A stretch of 64,000 bases of DNA, taken from contig NZ_ARYN01000014.1 of assembly GCF_002094855.1 (NCBI RefSeq), forward strand, positions 99,835-163,834, in the 5' to 3' direction. The translations under genes and the position numbers were made by a program. The DNA is from Zunongwangia atlantica 22II14-10F7 (GTDB lineage: Bacteria; Bacteroidota; Bacteroidia; Flavobacteriales; Flavobacteriaceae). This document shows, one piece after another, positions 26,693 through 35,487 of this stretch. The stretch's first letter is position 1, and every line of letters begins with the position of its first letter. A model generated the notes under the pieces. It saw only the letters and a program-made list of their open reading frames with translations, was not told where the DNA came from and did not search any database.

Positions 26693-26698
26693 TAATAA

Positions 26699-27112
26699 AT
26701 GAAAGAGGTTTTTGCTAAAATATTCGCTTCCACTTTAGCCGTTTTAGTGCTTTTTTCTACCTTATCTTTTACGGTAGATCAGCATTTCTGCGGAAATTTT
26801 CTTGTGGATAGTGCCGTTTTTACAAAAGCAAAGACCTGCGGAATGGAAATGAATTCAGCAACTTCAACTGAAGCTTCCGTAACAAAAGAACCTTGCTGTA
26901 CCAATAAGAAAGTAGAAGTTAAAGGTCAGGACGAACTGAAGCAAAACTTCAATAATCTCGATTTTCAGCAGCAATTATTTATCACTGGTTTTGTCTATTC
27001 TTACCTTCAGGTTTTCGAGGTTTCAGAGCCAGATTTTATTCCTTTTAAAGATTATTCCCCGCCAAAACTGGTCTGCGATATTCAGTTGCAGGATCAGGTG
27101 TTCCTTATTTGA
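26699..27112 (+). CDS. HYC_CC_PP family secreted protein
   Basis: A 137-residue exported protein with a signal peptide (MKEVFAKIFASTLAVLVLFS). The three marks of this Bacteroidota family are present: a His-aromatic-Cys near the start of the mature protein (HFCGN), a Cys pair (EPCCTN) and a Pro pair near the C-terminus (YSPPKL). An additional Cys lies in KTCGMEM, which is Met-rich. The Cys, His and Met residues suggest metal binding, and the gene stands 115 bases upstream of a CusA-type pump. Function is not established; a periplasmic copper-binding or sensing role is inferred from context. Confidence 0.8.
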   Translation: MKEVFAKIFASTLAVLVLFSTLSFTVDQHFCGNFLVDSAVFTKAKTCGMEMNSATSTEASVTKEPCCTNKKVEVKGQDELKQNFNNLDFQQQLFITGFVYSYLQVFEVSEPDFIPFKDYSPPKLVCDIQLQDQVFLI

Positions 27113-27227
27113 TCTAAACATATTTCAATGTCGAAGCTTTATTGAGTTTCGATGATTTTGCTATGCCTTTTTTTAGGTTAGGCTCAAAGCTGAAATTATG
27201 TGTTTTTAAGATCAAATATTTCTTTTT

Positions 27228-30200
27228 ATGCTGAATAAAAGCATTAAATTTTTAATAGAAAATAAACTGGTTGCCGTAATCCTACTTGTGGTTTTAGTAG
27301 GTTGGGGAGTCGTAAATGCGCCTTTTAATTGGGATGCAGGGTGGTTGCCACGTGATCCGGTGGCGGTAGATGCGATTCCCGATATTGGCGAAAATCAGCA
27401 AATCGTTTTTACAAAGTGGGAAGGTCGTTCGCCGCAAGATATCGAAGACCAAATCACTTATCCGCTTACCACTTCTTTGCTGGGAATCCCAGGGGTAAAA
27501 ACCATTCGGAGTTCTTCGATGTTTGGTTTCTCGAGTATCTATATCATTTTTGAAGAGGATATTGAATTCTATTGGGGTCGAAGCCGAATCCTGGAAAAAT
27601 TGAACTCATTACCAGGCGGATTGCTACCCGATGGCGTAAATACTTCTTTAGGGCCAGATGCTACGGCTTTAGGCCAGATTTACTGGTATACTTTAGAAGG
27701 TCGCGATAAAGATGGGAATGTAACCGGTGGCTGGGATCTTCAGGAATTGCGAAGCATTCAGGATTTTTACGTGAAATACGCCCTTTCTGGCGCCGGTGGC
27801 GTTTCAGAAGTTGCTTCCATTGGTGGTTATGTTCAGGAATATCAAATCGATGTAGATCCTGAAAAAATGCGCCAGTATAACGTCAGTTTGCAAGATGTCG
27901 TTAAAGCGGTAAAAGAAAGTAATCGTGAAATTGGAGCGCAAACTTTAGAGATCAATCAGGCCGAATATTTAGTGCGTGGTCTTGGCTACGTAAAATCTAT
28001 TGAAGATATCGAGAAAGCCGTTGTTTCTTCCAAAGATTTTGCTGCACTAAAAGTTAGCGATGTAGCAAAAGTTTCGTTAGGCCCTGCAGCCAGACGCGGA
28101 ATTTTGGATAAAGAAGGCGCTGAGGTTGTAGGCGGAGTAGTGGTTGCTCGTGATGGCGCTAACCCAATGGAGGTGATTAATAATGTAAAAGATAAAATTG
28201 CTTCTATAATTGGTGGTTTACCTTCTAAAGAACTATCCGATGGCACCACTTCACAACTTACGATTGTGCCTTTTTATGATCGATCTGAACTAATTCATGA
28301 AACTCTAGGGACTTTAAACGAAGCACTGAGTTTAGAGATTTTGATCACCGTTTTTGTAATTGTGATCATGGTGTTTAATCTTCGAGCTTCTATTCTTATC
28401 TCAGGATTGCTTCCGGTTGCGGTGTTGATGGTATTTATCGGGATGAAATTCTTTAATGTCGATGCTAATATTGTGGCACTTTCAGGAATTGCAATTGCCA
28501 TTGGGACGATGGTCGATGTTGGGGTGATCCTTTCAGAAAATATTATTCGGCATTTAGATGAAAACGAAGCAGATCTGCCAACAAACACGGTGGTTTATAA
28601 TGCTACGGCTGAAGTTTCTGGAGCCATCATCACGGCAGTATTAACAACGATTATCAGTTTTATTCCGGTGTTTACTATGGTGGGTGCTGAAGGAAAATTA
28701 TTCCGCCCGCTGGCTTTTACCAAAACCATGGCGCTCACCGCTTCGATCATTGTTGCACTGTTCTTAATTCCGCCATTTGCTGCAAGTATTTTCAGAAAAA
28801 GAACACTTCGAAAAAACTTCAATTTAGCCATTCAGGGATTATTGATATTGGTCGGAATTGCAATGATTTTTTACGGATTTTGGATAGGATTAGTTTTGAT
28901 AGGTTTAGGAGTAGCCGGAATTTTAAAAGCGCAAAAAATCACTTCAGAAAAGCAACATAACTGGCTTGTGGTTGGCATTATTGCGACCGCTATTGTATTT
29001 ATGCTGGCTGTTTTTTGGAGACCGCTTGGCTTAGATACTTCGATCTTTTGGAATGTGATCATGGTGGCGATCATTTGTTTTGGTTTATTATTCGTTTTCA
29101 ATCTTTTCAAGAGCAATTATACCCGAATCTTACATTGGGCATTAGCAAATAAGATTTTATTCCTTGTTTTTCCATTAGCGATCATCATTGCTGGATTTGC
29201 AATTATGCGAAATACAGGCGAAGAATTTATGCCTTCGCTTAATGAAGGTTCATTTTTGCTGATGCCAACATCGATGCCTCATGCAGGAGTTGCTGAAAAT
29301 AAGAGAATCTTACAGCAATTGGATATGGCGGTGGCCAGTATTCCTGAAGTCGAAACAGTAGTAGGAAAAGCAGGTAGAACCGAGTCGGCTTTAGATCCTG
29401 CGCCGCTCAGTATGTACGAAAATATCATTCAGTATAAATCTGAATATATGCTGAATGAAAACGGGGAACGTCAACGCTACAAGGTTGATGACGATGGTTT
29501 TTTTATGCTGAAAAATAATAGGCTGGCTATTGATGGAAGTGCGCGTTTCACTGAAAATGAGATCCCAGATTCGATAAATTCAAGCTATAAAATTAATCGA
29601 GAACAATTAATTCCAGATGATGATGGTGAGTATTTTAGAAATTGGCGTCCTGCGATAAGCTCACCAGATGATATTTGGAATGAAATTTCAGCAGCTACAA
29701 AATTACCGGGAATTACCTCTGCGCCAAAACTGCAACCTATCGAAACACGATTGGTGATGCTGCAAACCGGGATGCGTGCGCCAATGGGAATAAAAGTAAG
29801 CGGACAGGATTTAAAGCAAATTGAAGCTTTTGGAATGAAGCTGGAAGAAATCCTAAAACAAGCTGAAGGCGTTAAAGCTGAAGCTGTTTTCGCCGATCGT
29901 ATCGTAGGGAAACCTTATTTGCTAATGGATATTAAACGCGATCGATTAGCGAGATATGGAATTTCAGTAAGTGATGTTCAGGAAGTTTTGGAAGTTGCCG
30001 TTGGTGGAAAAATGTTGAGTCAGACGGTTGAAGGTCGCGAGCGATATTCGGTTAGAGTTCGTTATCCAAGAGAGCTTCGCGATTCGCCGGAAGACTTGAA
30101 AGATATTTATGTTCCGGTAGAAAATGGAAAACCGGTTCCTTTAAATGAGCTGGTTGAAATTCGCTACGAACAAGGGCCGCAGGTAATAAAAAGTGAGGAT

Positions 30201-30962
30201 ACTTTTTTAATTAGCTATGTGCTTTTTGATAAAATGGATGGTTTTGCTGAAGTTGATGTGGTTGAAAATGCACAGCGAACTATTCAGCATAAAATAGATT
30301 CAGGTGAATTAGAAGTTCCGCAGGGCATTAATTATGAATTTACTGGGAATTACGAAAATCAGCTTCGAGCAGCGAAAACTTTATCGATCGTCGTTCCACT
30401 GGCGCTGCTCATCATTTTTATGATTCTTTATTTTCAGTTTAAATCGGTTACTACGTCTTTTATCGTGTTTACGGGGATTGCGGTAGCTTTTGGAGGAGGA
30501 TTTATTATGATCTGGCTTTATGGGCAGGATTGGTTTTTTAATTTCAGCTTGTTTGGTGAAAATCTTCGAGATCTATTCCAAATGCATACGATCAATTTAA
30601 GTGTTGCAGTTTGGGTTGGGTTTATTGCACTTTTTGGGGTTGCGACAGATGATGGTGTGGTAATGGCGACATATCTAACACAAACTTTTGGTAAAAATGA
30701 ACCCAACACGGTAAAAGCCATTCGAGCTTCTGTGATTGAAGCCGGAGAGAAAAGGATTAGACCCTGTTTAATGACCACAGCAACGACCATTTTAGCATTA
30801 TTGCCGGTGCTAACAAGTACAGGACGTGGAAGTGATATTATGATCCCAATGGCAATACCAAGTTTCGGCGGAATGCTAATCGCGTTAATTACGCTTTTTG
30901 TAGTTCCGGTGTTATTTTGTTGGAAAAAGGAATTGAAGTTGAAAAAGGTAATGAGAAGTTAG
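27228..30962 (+). CDS. cusA: CusA/CzcA-family heavy-metal efflux RND pump
   Basis: A proton-driven inner-membrane pump that exports metal ions, here probably copper or silver, through a tripartite complex. The N-terminus (IPDIGENQQIVFTKWEGRSP in part) and TYPLTTSLLGIPGV are family blocks. Helix 4 has GTMVDVGVILSENII with Asp430 of the proton relay. The porter domain has KAGRTESALDPAPLSMYENI and the Met-rich MLQTGMRAPMGIKVSG, similar to CusA. It is longer (1244 residues) than E. coli CusA (about 1050): extra hydrophobic helices lie at about 530-620 and a charged insert at about 745-800. Similar enlargement is usual in Bacteroidota. Copper specificity rests on context. Confidence 0.92.
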   Translation: MLNKSIKFLIENKLVAVILLVVLVGWGVVNAPFNWDAGWLPRDPVAVDAIPDIGENQQIVFTKWEGRSPQDIEDQITYPLTTSLLGIPGVKTIRSSSMFGFSSIYIIFEEDIEFYWGRSRILEKLNSLPGGLLPDGVNTSLGPDATALGQIYWYTLEGRDKDGNVTGGWDLQELRSIQDFYVKYALSGAGGVSEVASIGGYVQEYQIDVDPEKMRQYNVSLQDVVKAVKESNREIGAQTLEINQAEYLVRGLGYVKSIEDIEKAVVSSKDFAALKVSDVAKVSLGPAARRGILDKEGAEVVGGVVVARDGANPMEVINNVKDKIASIIGGLPSKELSDGTTSQLTIVPFYDRSELIHETLGTLNEALSLEILITVFVIVIMVFNLRASILISGLLPVAVLMVFIGMKFFNVDANIVALSGIAIAIGTMVDVGVILSENIIRHLDENEADLPTNTVVYNATAEVSGAIITAVLTTIISFIPVFTMVGAEGKLFRPLAFTKTMALTASIIVALFLIPPFAASIFRKRTLRKNFNLAIQGLLILVGIAMIFYGFWIGLVLIGLGVAGILKAQKITSEKQHNWLVVGIIATAIVFMLAVFWRPLGLDTSIFWNVIMVAIICFGLLFVFNLFKSNYTRILHWALANKILFLVFPLAIIIAGFAIMRNTGEEFMPSLNEGSFLLMPTSMPHAGVAENKRILQQLDMAVASIPEVETVVGKAGRTESALDPAPLSMYENIIQYKSEYMLNENGERQRYKVDDDGFFMLKNNRLAIDGSARFTENEIPDSINSSYKINREQLIPDDDGEYFRNWRPAISSPDDIWNEISAATKLPGITSAPKLQPIETRLVMLQTGMRAPMGIKVSGQDLKQIEAFGMKLEEILKQAEGVKAEAVFADRIVGKPYLLMDIKRDRLARYGISVSDVQEVLEVAVGGKMLSQTVEGRERYSVRVRYPRELRDSPEDLKDIYVPVENGKPVPLNELVEIRYEQGPQVIKSEDTFLISYVLFDKMDGFAEVDVVENAQRTIQHKIDSGELEVPQGINYEFTGNYENQLRAAKTLSIVVPLALLIIFMILYFQFKSVTTSFIVFTGIAVAFGGGFIMIWLYGQDWFFNFSLFGENLRDLFQMHTINLSVAVWVGFIALFGVATDDGVVMATYLTQTFGKNEPNTVKAIRASVIEAGEKRIRPCLMTTATTILALLPVLTSTGRGSDIMIPMAIPSFGGMLIALITLFVVPVLFCWKKELKLKKVMRS

Positions 30963-31140
30963 ATTTGAGACCGCTTCGCTGTTAGAAAATAGAAGATAGA
31001 CAAGGAAATGACGACAGGTTTGAGATACGTTTTTATGATTGGAATAGGAAACAAAACTTTAAATGAAAAATTAAAACAAGCTAATCGCTGAAAGCTGTCA
31101 GCTAATAGCAAAAAAACTGTAAACCGTGAACTGTAAACTA
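30963..31140. repeat. Spacer of degenerate repeat words between cusA and the TolC gene
   Basis: Contains GAGACCGCTTCGCT, AGAAAATAGAAGATAGACAAGG, GCTGAAAGCTGTCAGCTAATAGC and ACTGTAAACCGTGAACTGTAAACTA, in order, with longer stretches here given in part. The same words appear, rearranged, at 24750-25019 and 32362-32475. The last word supplies the GTG start codon of the next gene. Confidence 0.5.
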
Positions 31141-32361
31141 TTAAAAAAGAAAACATATAAAATATTACCAATTTGGGTGATGTTATTTTCTTTTGCTACG
31201 AATGCTCAGCAACTAGAAAACTACATTCTGGAAGCGCAGGATAATAGTCCGGCGATTGATGCTTTAAGGACGAAATACGATATTTCCAAAGAGCAGATCA
31301 ATGCAGTAAATACGTTGCCTAATACCGAATTTGCTGCGGGTTATTTTGTGAGTGAACCCGAAACCAGAACCGGGCCACAGCAAGCGAAATTCTCCGTGAA
31401 GCAAATGTTTCCGTGGTTTGGGACGATTTCAGCGAGACAGAATTATGCCAGCGCATTAGCCGAAGAAGATAATATTGAAGTCGGTATCGCTTTGCGTAAG
31501 CTAAGATTATCGGTTTCTAAGAGCTATTTTCAGTTGTATGAAATTCAGGAGAAAATTAAAGTGATTCAGGAGAATATTGAGTTATTGAAAGTGTATGAGG
31601 AATTGGCGCTTAACGGAGTAGAAGTAGGGAAAGCCAGCGCTGTAGATGTGCTTCAGCTGCAAATGCGTCAAAATAAGCTCAGAGATCAGCAGGTAACTCT
31701 GGAAAGTCAATTAAATGCCGGGAAAGTAGCTTTTAATCGATTGCTGAATAGAGAAAATAATGCTTCAGTTGAACTTGTAGATACCTTGGAGTTGCCTTCA
31801 GAAGAAATAAATATTTCAGAAATAAAAGTTCATCCAGAATTATCCAAATTCGATGAAAGTCTGGAAAGTGTTGATTTTGCTGAAGCTATTAATCAAAAAG
31901 AGTCGGCTCCGAAATTTGGTTTAGGTGTAGATTATATCAATGTTGGGACGCGTACCGATATGGCAATTCCAGATAATGGGAAAGATATTGTGATGCCAAT
32001 GGTATCGCTTTCGGTCCCGATTTTTAATAATAAATATTCTTCGGTTTCTGCACAGAATGAATTGCGAAAAAAGCAAATTTCAGCAAATAAAAATCAATGT
32101 TTAAATGAACTGGAAAGCAGTTTGTCGAATGCGATTGAAATGCGGAATTCAGCTCGTAATTCCGTAGAAATTCAACTTCGTAATATTGGGTTGACAAAAG
32201 ATGCGGAAGATATTTTGATGCGCAGTTACGAAAGTGAAAGTTTAGATTTTAGAGATGTACTGGATATTCAGGAAATGCAATTAGATTATCAGATGAGATT
32301 GGCCGAAGCGGTAAGTATTTATTTTCAGCAAACGGCGATGATTCAGTATTTGGTGGAATAG
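31126..32361 (+). CDS. TolC-family outer-membrane efflux channel (CusC-like)
   Basis: The outer-membrane duct of the metal efflux complex, 411 residues. A GTG start at 31126 gives a signal peptide (basic MNCKLLKKKTYK, then ILPIWVMLFSFA, cut near TNA-QQ). The mature protein shows the helical hairpins of TolC: coiled-coil stretches at about 115-190 and 300-390. The block VGKASAVDVLQLQMRQNKL is typical, as is PMVSLSVPIFN at the start of a beta-strand. It lies between the pump and adaptor genes. No ATG is available before the signal sequence, and the first codons come from the intergenic repeat, so the exact start is uncertain. Confidence 0.88.
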   Translation: MNCKLLKKKTYKILPIWVMLFSFATNAQQLENYILEAQDNSPAIDALRTKYDISKEQINAVNTLPNTEFAAGYFVSEPETRTGPQQAKFSVKQMFPWFGTISARQNYASALAEEDNIEVGIALRKLRLSVSKSYFQLYEIQEKIKVIQENIELLKVYEELALNGVEVGKASAVDVLQLQMRQNKLRDQQVTLESQLNAGKVAFNRLLNRENNASVELVDTLELPSEEINISEIKVHPELSKFDESLESVDFAEAINQKESAPKFGLGVDYINVGTRTDMAIPDNGKDIVMPMVSLSVPIFNNKYSSVSAQNELRKKQISANKNQCLNELESSLSNAIEMRNSARNSVEIQLRNIGLTKDAEDILMRSYESESLDFRDVLDIQEMQLDYQMRLAEAVSIYFQQTAMIQYLVE

Positions 32362-32485
32362 TAGGGAGTAGTTAGAATTGAGTATTTAGCAGGTAGAAAA
32401 GAGAATATAGAGAATAGAAAATAGATTTTGATTTTTTTTTAAGCTAATGGCTGAAAGCTGATAGCTAAAAGCTACAAAAACGATT
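32362..32485. repeat. Spacer of degenerate repeat words between the TolC and CusB genes
   Basis: Holds AGAGAATATAGAGAATAGA and, at 32440-32475, AAGCTAATGGCTGAAAGCTG followed by ATAGCTAAAAGCTAC. The second part is a run of AGCT-containing words also seen, in variant order, at 31078-31108. No gene is seen. Confidence 0.5.
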
Positions 32486-34180
32486 ATGAAAAAAACAATT
32501 ATATACACAGGTTTGGCTTTGATCATTGGCCTTTTTGTTGGCTATTTGGTTTTTAGCGGAAGTGAAAATAAAACCGAAGAGCAGCACGCTGAACACGATG
32601 CTGCAGAAGATACGATGTGGACTTGTTCTATGCATCCACAGATCATGCAGCCTGAACCTGGCGATTGCCCGATTTGCGGTATGGAGTTGATCCCGGCAGA
32701 TCAAAGTGATGCTACTATTGCAGGTTTTACGATGACAGAAAATGCGATGAAACTTGCGAATATTCAAACAAGCATTGTTGGAACTTCTAACGCTGATAAA
32801 TCAATCAATCTCTCTGGAACTTTAGAAGCTAATGAAAAATTAAATGCGGTGCAATCGTCGTATTTCGCCGGGAGAATCGAACAGCTTTTTATCAATACCA
32901 CGGGTGAGCAGGTTAAGATTGGTCAAATTCTGGCAACAATTTATTCACCTGAATTGGTTGCGGCGCAGCAGGAACTGTTAACGGCTTTAAAACTAAAAGA
33001 ATCTCAGCCTAAATTATATCAGGCGGTGCGAAACAAGCTTAAAAATTGGAAGTTGAGTGATTCGCAGATCAATTCGATCGAAGAAAGCGGAAAAGTAAAA
33101 GAGAATTTCCCTGTTTTTGCTTCAAATTCAGGCACGGTGACTAAAAAAATGGTTAACGAAGGTGATTATGTAAATCGTGGAGAAGCTTTGTATAAAGTCG
33201 CAAATCTTACTAAAGTATGGGCGGTTTTTGATGCTTACGAGCAGCAATTGTCTAATTTAAAAGAAGGTCAAAAACTTCAAATCTTGGTAAATGCTTTTTC
33301 AGATGAAAGTTTTAGCGGAACCATAGATTTTATAGATCCTATTTTAGATAATTCGGCCAGAACTACAGAGGTTCGCGTGGTTTTAGATAATCGAGACGGA
33401 AAATTAAAACCGGGAATGTTCGTGCAGGCTGAGGTTGAGATGGAAGCTATGGAAGATTCGCAAATAAGTATCCCAAAATCTGCGGTGATGTGGACGGGTG
33501 AGCGATCTGTGGTGTATCTAAAAACAGATCCCAATACACCGCAATTTGAAATGAAAGAAGTGAAATTAGGCAGCGAAATAGGCGATTCTTATCAAATTTT
33601 AGAAGGTTTGGAAAAAGGCGATGAGGTGGTAACCAACGGAACTTTTACCGTAGATGCTGCTGCGCAATTGCAAGGAAAAAAATCGATGATGAACCGCAAT
33701 GCGGTTGATAATAAAAATGAATCTATGAAGATGGAAATGAGTTTACCGAAAAGTTTCCAGACGGCACTTCAACCGCTGCTTCAGGATTATTTACAATTGA
33801 AAGATGATCTTGTGGCTAGCGATGCGACTTCAGCAATGCAGGCTGCAAAAAAAGCTTCAGCAAAAATCAGCAGTATTGAGACTGCGGAATTGGATAAAAT
33901 GCTAACATCTCATTTCAAAGTGATTCAGGATAAATTTAAAGCGATAAGTGCTTCAGAAGAAATTGCAGCGCAACGAGAGAATTTTATTGCGCTTTCACAA
34001 AATATGATCGCGTTGGTATCGAATTTCGATGAAATTGAAGAGATTTATATTCAGCGTTGCCCAATGGCGAATAACAACAAAGGCGCAACCTGGCTAAGTA
34101 GAAATAAGGAAATTAGAAATCCATATTTTGGAGAGCAGATGTTAGGCTGTGGTGAAACGATACAATCCTTACCTAATTAA
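32486..34180 (+). CDS. cusB: Efflux RND periplasmic adaptor (CusB-like) with HMBD and DUF3347 domains
   Basis: Membrane-fusion subunit linking the pump to the outer-membrane channel. An N-terminal helix (about 5-22) anchors or exports it. A heavy-metal-binding domain (HMBD) follows at residues 44-70, with [20 protein letters not shown]. The adaptor core (barrel-sandwich, alpha-hairpin and beta-barrel) spans about 95-400. A C-terminal DUF3347 domain (about 418-560) ends with RCPMANNNKGATW and NPYFGEQMLGCGE, where Cys and Met residues could bind copper. E. coli CusB lacks both the HMBD and DUF3347 parts. The same DUF3347 end occurs in the next gene product. Confidence 0.9.
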   Translation: MKKTIIYTGLALIIGLFVGYLVFSGSENKTEEQHAEHDAAEDTMWTCSMHPQIMQPEPGDCPICGMELIPADQSDATIAGFTMTENAMKLANIQTSIVGTSNADKSINLSGTLEANEKLNAVQSSYFAGRIEQLFINTTGEQVKIGQILATIYSPELVAAQQELLTALKLKESQPKLYQAVRNKLKNWKLSDSQINSIEESGKVKENFPVFASNSGTVTKKMVNEGDYVNRGEALYKVANLTKVWAVFDAYEQQLSNLKEGQKLQILVNAFSDESFSGTIDFIDPILDNSARTTEVRVVLDNRDGKLKPGMFVQAEVEMEAMEDSQISIPKSAVMWTGERSVVYLKTDPNTPQFEMKEVKLGSEIGDSYQILEGLEKGDEVVTNGTFTVDAAAQLQGKKSMMNRNAVDNKNESMKMEMSLPKSFQTALQPLLQDYLQLKDDLVASDATSAMQAAKKASAKISSIETAELDKMLTSHFKVIQDKFKAISASEEIAAQRENFIALSQNMIALVSNFDEIEEIYIQRCPMANNNKGATWLSRNKEIRNPYFGEQMLGCGETIQSLPN

Positions 34181-34221
34181 AAAATAAATAAGTAAACAAT
34201 TAAATTAAATAGCAAGCAATT

Positions 34222-34776
34222 ATGAAACGTATACACAGAAATCTATTTTTTATCGCTCTTTCAGTAGGGATCGTAAGTTTTACCAGCTGTAAGGAAAACA
34301 AAGAAACTTCTACTGAAACTTCACATGAAGAAATGGACATGTCTCACGACGAAGAGATGGGCGAAGAGTCTGCTATGGAAATGAGCGGGGCCGAATTTAA
34401 TGATGAAAAAGTTGCAGCGAATTACGAAGCGTATCTAGATTTGAAAGACGCTCTAGTAGCTACAGATGCTGAAGCAGCCCAAACAGCAGCTAAAGAATTA
34501 TCTGAAAACACAGAAGCTGAGATCATGGAAGTGGCAACTAAAATTGCAGAAGCTTCAGATATCGAAGCGCAACGTAAAGCATTTTCAGAATTAACAGCTA
34601 TGATGGAGCCGGTATTGGAAAATGCGATTGCCTCTGGAGCGATCTACAAGCAATTTTGCCCAATGGCCTTCGAAGGTAAGGGCGATTACTGGTTTGCAAG
34701 TTCAGAAGAAATTAATAATCCTTATTTTGGGGATAAAATGTTGCATTGCGGTAGAGTAGAAAAAACTATTCAGTAA
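34222..34776 (+). CDS. DUF3347 lipoprotein, Met/His-rich
   Basis: A 184-residue lipoprotein with lipobox FTSC (Cys22). After the anchor comes a Met/His/Glu-rich stretch (HEEMDMSHDEEMGEESAMEM) that looks like a copper-binding tract. A DUF3347 domain fills about residues 60-184 and ends with FCPMAFEGKGDYW and NPYFGDKMLHCGR, matching the end of the CusB-like adaptor just upstream. It starts 41 bases after cusB. It may be a periplasmic copper chaperone handing metal to CusB, by analogy with CusF; that is inference. Confidence 0.82.
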   Translation: MKRIHRNLFFIALSVGIVSFTSCKENKETSTETSHEEMDMSHDEEMGEESAMEMSGAEFNDEKVAANYEAYLDLKDALVATDAEAAQTAAKELSENTEAEIMEVATKIAEASDIEAQRKAFSELTAMMEPVLENAIASGAIYKQFCPMAFEGKGDYWFASSEEINNPYFGDKMLHCGRVEKTIQ

Positions 34777-34786
34777 AATATTGTAG

Positions 34787-34820
34787 TCTCTCGCTCTGTT
34801 TTTGGAGCGAGAGATCTTTT
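34787..34820 (+). terminator. Hairpin between the DUF3347 and AraC genes
   Basis: TCTCTCGCTC (34787-34796) pairs with GAGCGAGAGA (34805-34814), followed by TCTTTT. It could end the cus transcript or act as an attenuator for the regulator gene that starts at 34834. Confidence 0.7.
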
Positions 34821-34833
34821 AAAAACTATTGTT

Positions 34834-35397
34834 TTGGCAGAGAATATTGTTCATATAAAAAATGTGGTTTGTGGTCGTTGTATCGCAACGGTAGAGGATA
34901 TTCTGTCTAAACTTGAGATTCCGTATAAAAATGTGAGTCTCGGAGAAGCAATTTTGCTAAAAGATCTTTCTGCGGAAGAAAACGATCTCCTAAAATTAGA
35001 ATTAGAGAAAGTAGGTTTCGAACTTATTGAAACTAAAAATAAACGCATCGTAAATCATATAAAATCGGTTTTAATAGACGAGGTTTCTAATAGCACCGAT
35101 CATAAAAAACTTTCTGAGATCTTAAGTGCTCAGCTTCATTACGATTACAGCCACATTACCAACTTATTTACTGCGGAAGAAGGGCAAAGCATTCAGTCAT
35201 ATTTCAATAAATTAAAGATCGAAAAGGCTAAAGAGCTTTTAGAATACGATGAACTTAGTATTGCTGAAATTGCGTATCAGCTTGGGTTTTCGACGGCAGC
35301 CTATTTATCTACTTCCTTTAAAAAACAAACCGGAATCACACCTTCAGAATATAAAAAAATGCAAATAAAAGGTCGAAAGGGGCTGGATTCTGTTTAA
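34834..35397 (+). CDS. AraC-family regulator with N-terminal HMA-like metal sensor
   Basis: A 187-residue putative transcription factor. The N-terminal part (about 1-65) resembles a heavy-metal-associated domain: it starts with VHIKNVVCGRCIATVEDIL, whose CxxC (Cys13, Cys16) would bind copper. The C-terminal part (about 95-180) is an AraC DNA-binding domain with two helix-turn-helix units; the second contains LSIAEIAYQLGFSTAAYLST and KKQTGITPSEYKK. No ATG is available at the front, so TTG at 34834 is the likely start, 14 bases after a hairpin. Position inside the copper island suggests it senses copper and controls the neighbours. Confidence 0.85.
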   Translation: MAENIVHIKNVVCGRCIATVEDILSKLEIPYKNVSLGEAILLKDLSAEENDLLKLELEKVGFELIETKNKRIVNHIKSVLIDEVSNSTDHKKLSEILSAQLHYDYSHITNLFTAEEGQSIQSYFNKLKIEKAKELLEYDELSIAEIAYQLGFSTAAYLSTSFKKQTGITPSEYKKMQIKGRKGLDSV

Positions 35398-35457
35398 GCT
35401 TTTATAAAACTGAAATAACTTACCATAATTTTAAAAGTACTTCTGCTACTTCTCGTT

Positions 35458-35465
35458 TAATTTTG
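35458..35465 (+). promoter_or_regulatory. Promoter -7 box for the copper-binding protein gene
   Basis: TAATTTTG matches TAnnTTTG perfectly. It lies 22 bases before the ATG at 35488. The -33 element is not clear. Confidence 0.45.
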
Positions 35466-35487
35466 ATAAAGAACCAAAAAATCAAAA

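Noticed and set aside
27986..29116. Several minus-strand frames inside cusA
   Set aside because: They lie fully within a well-supported gene and show no domains or start signals.
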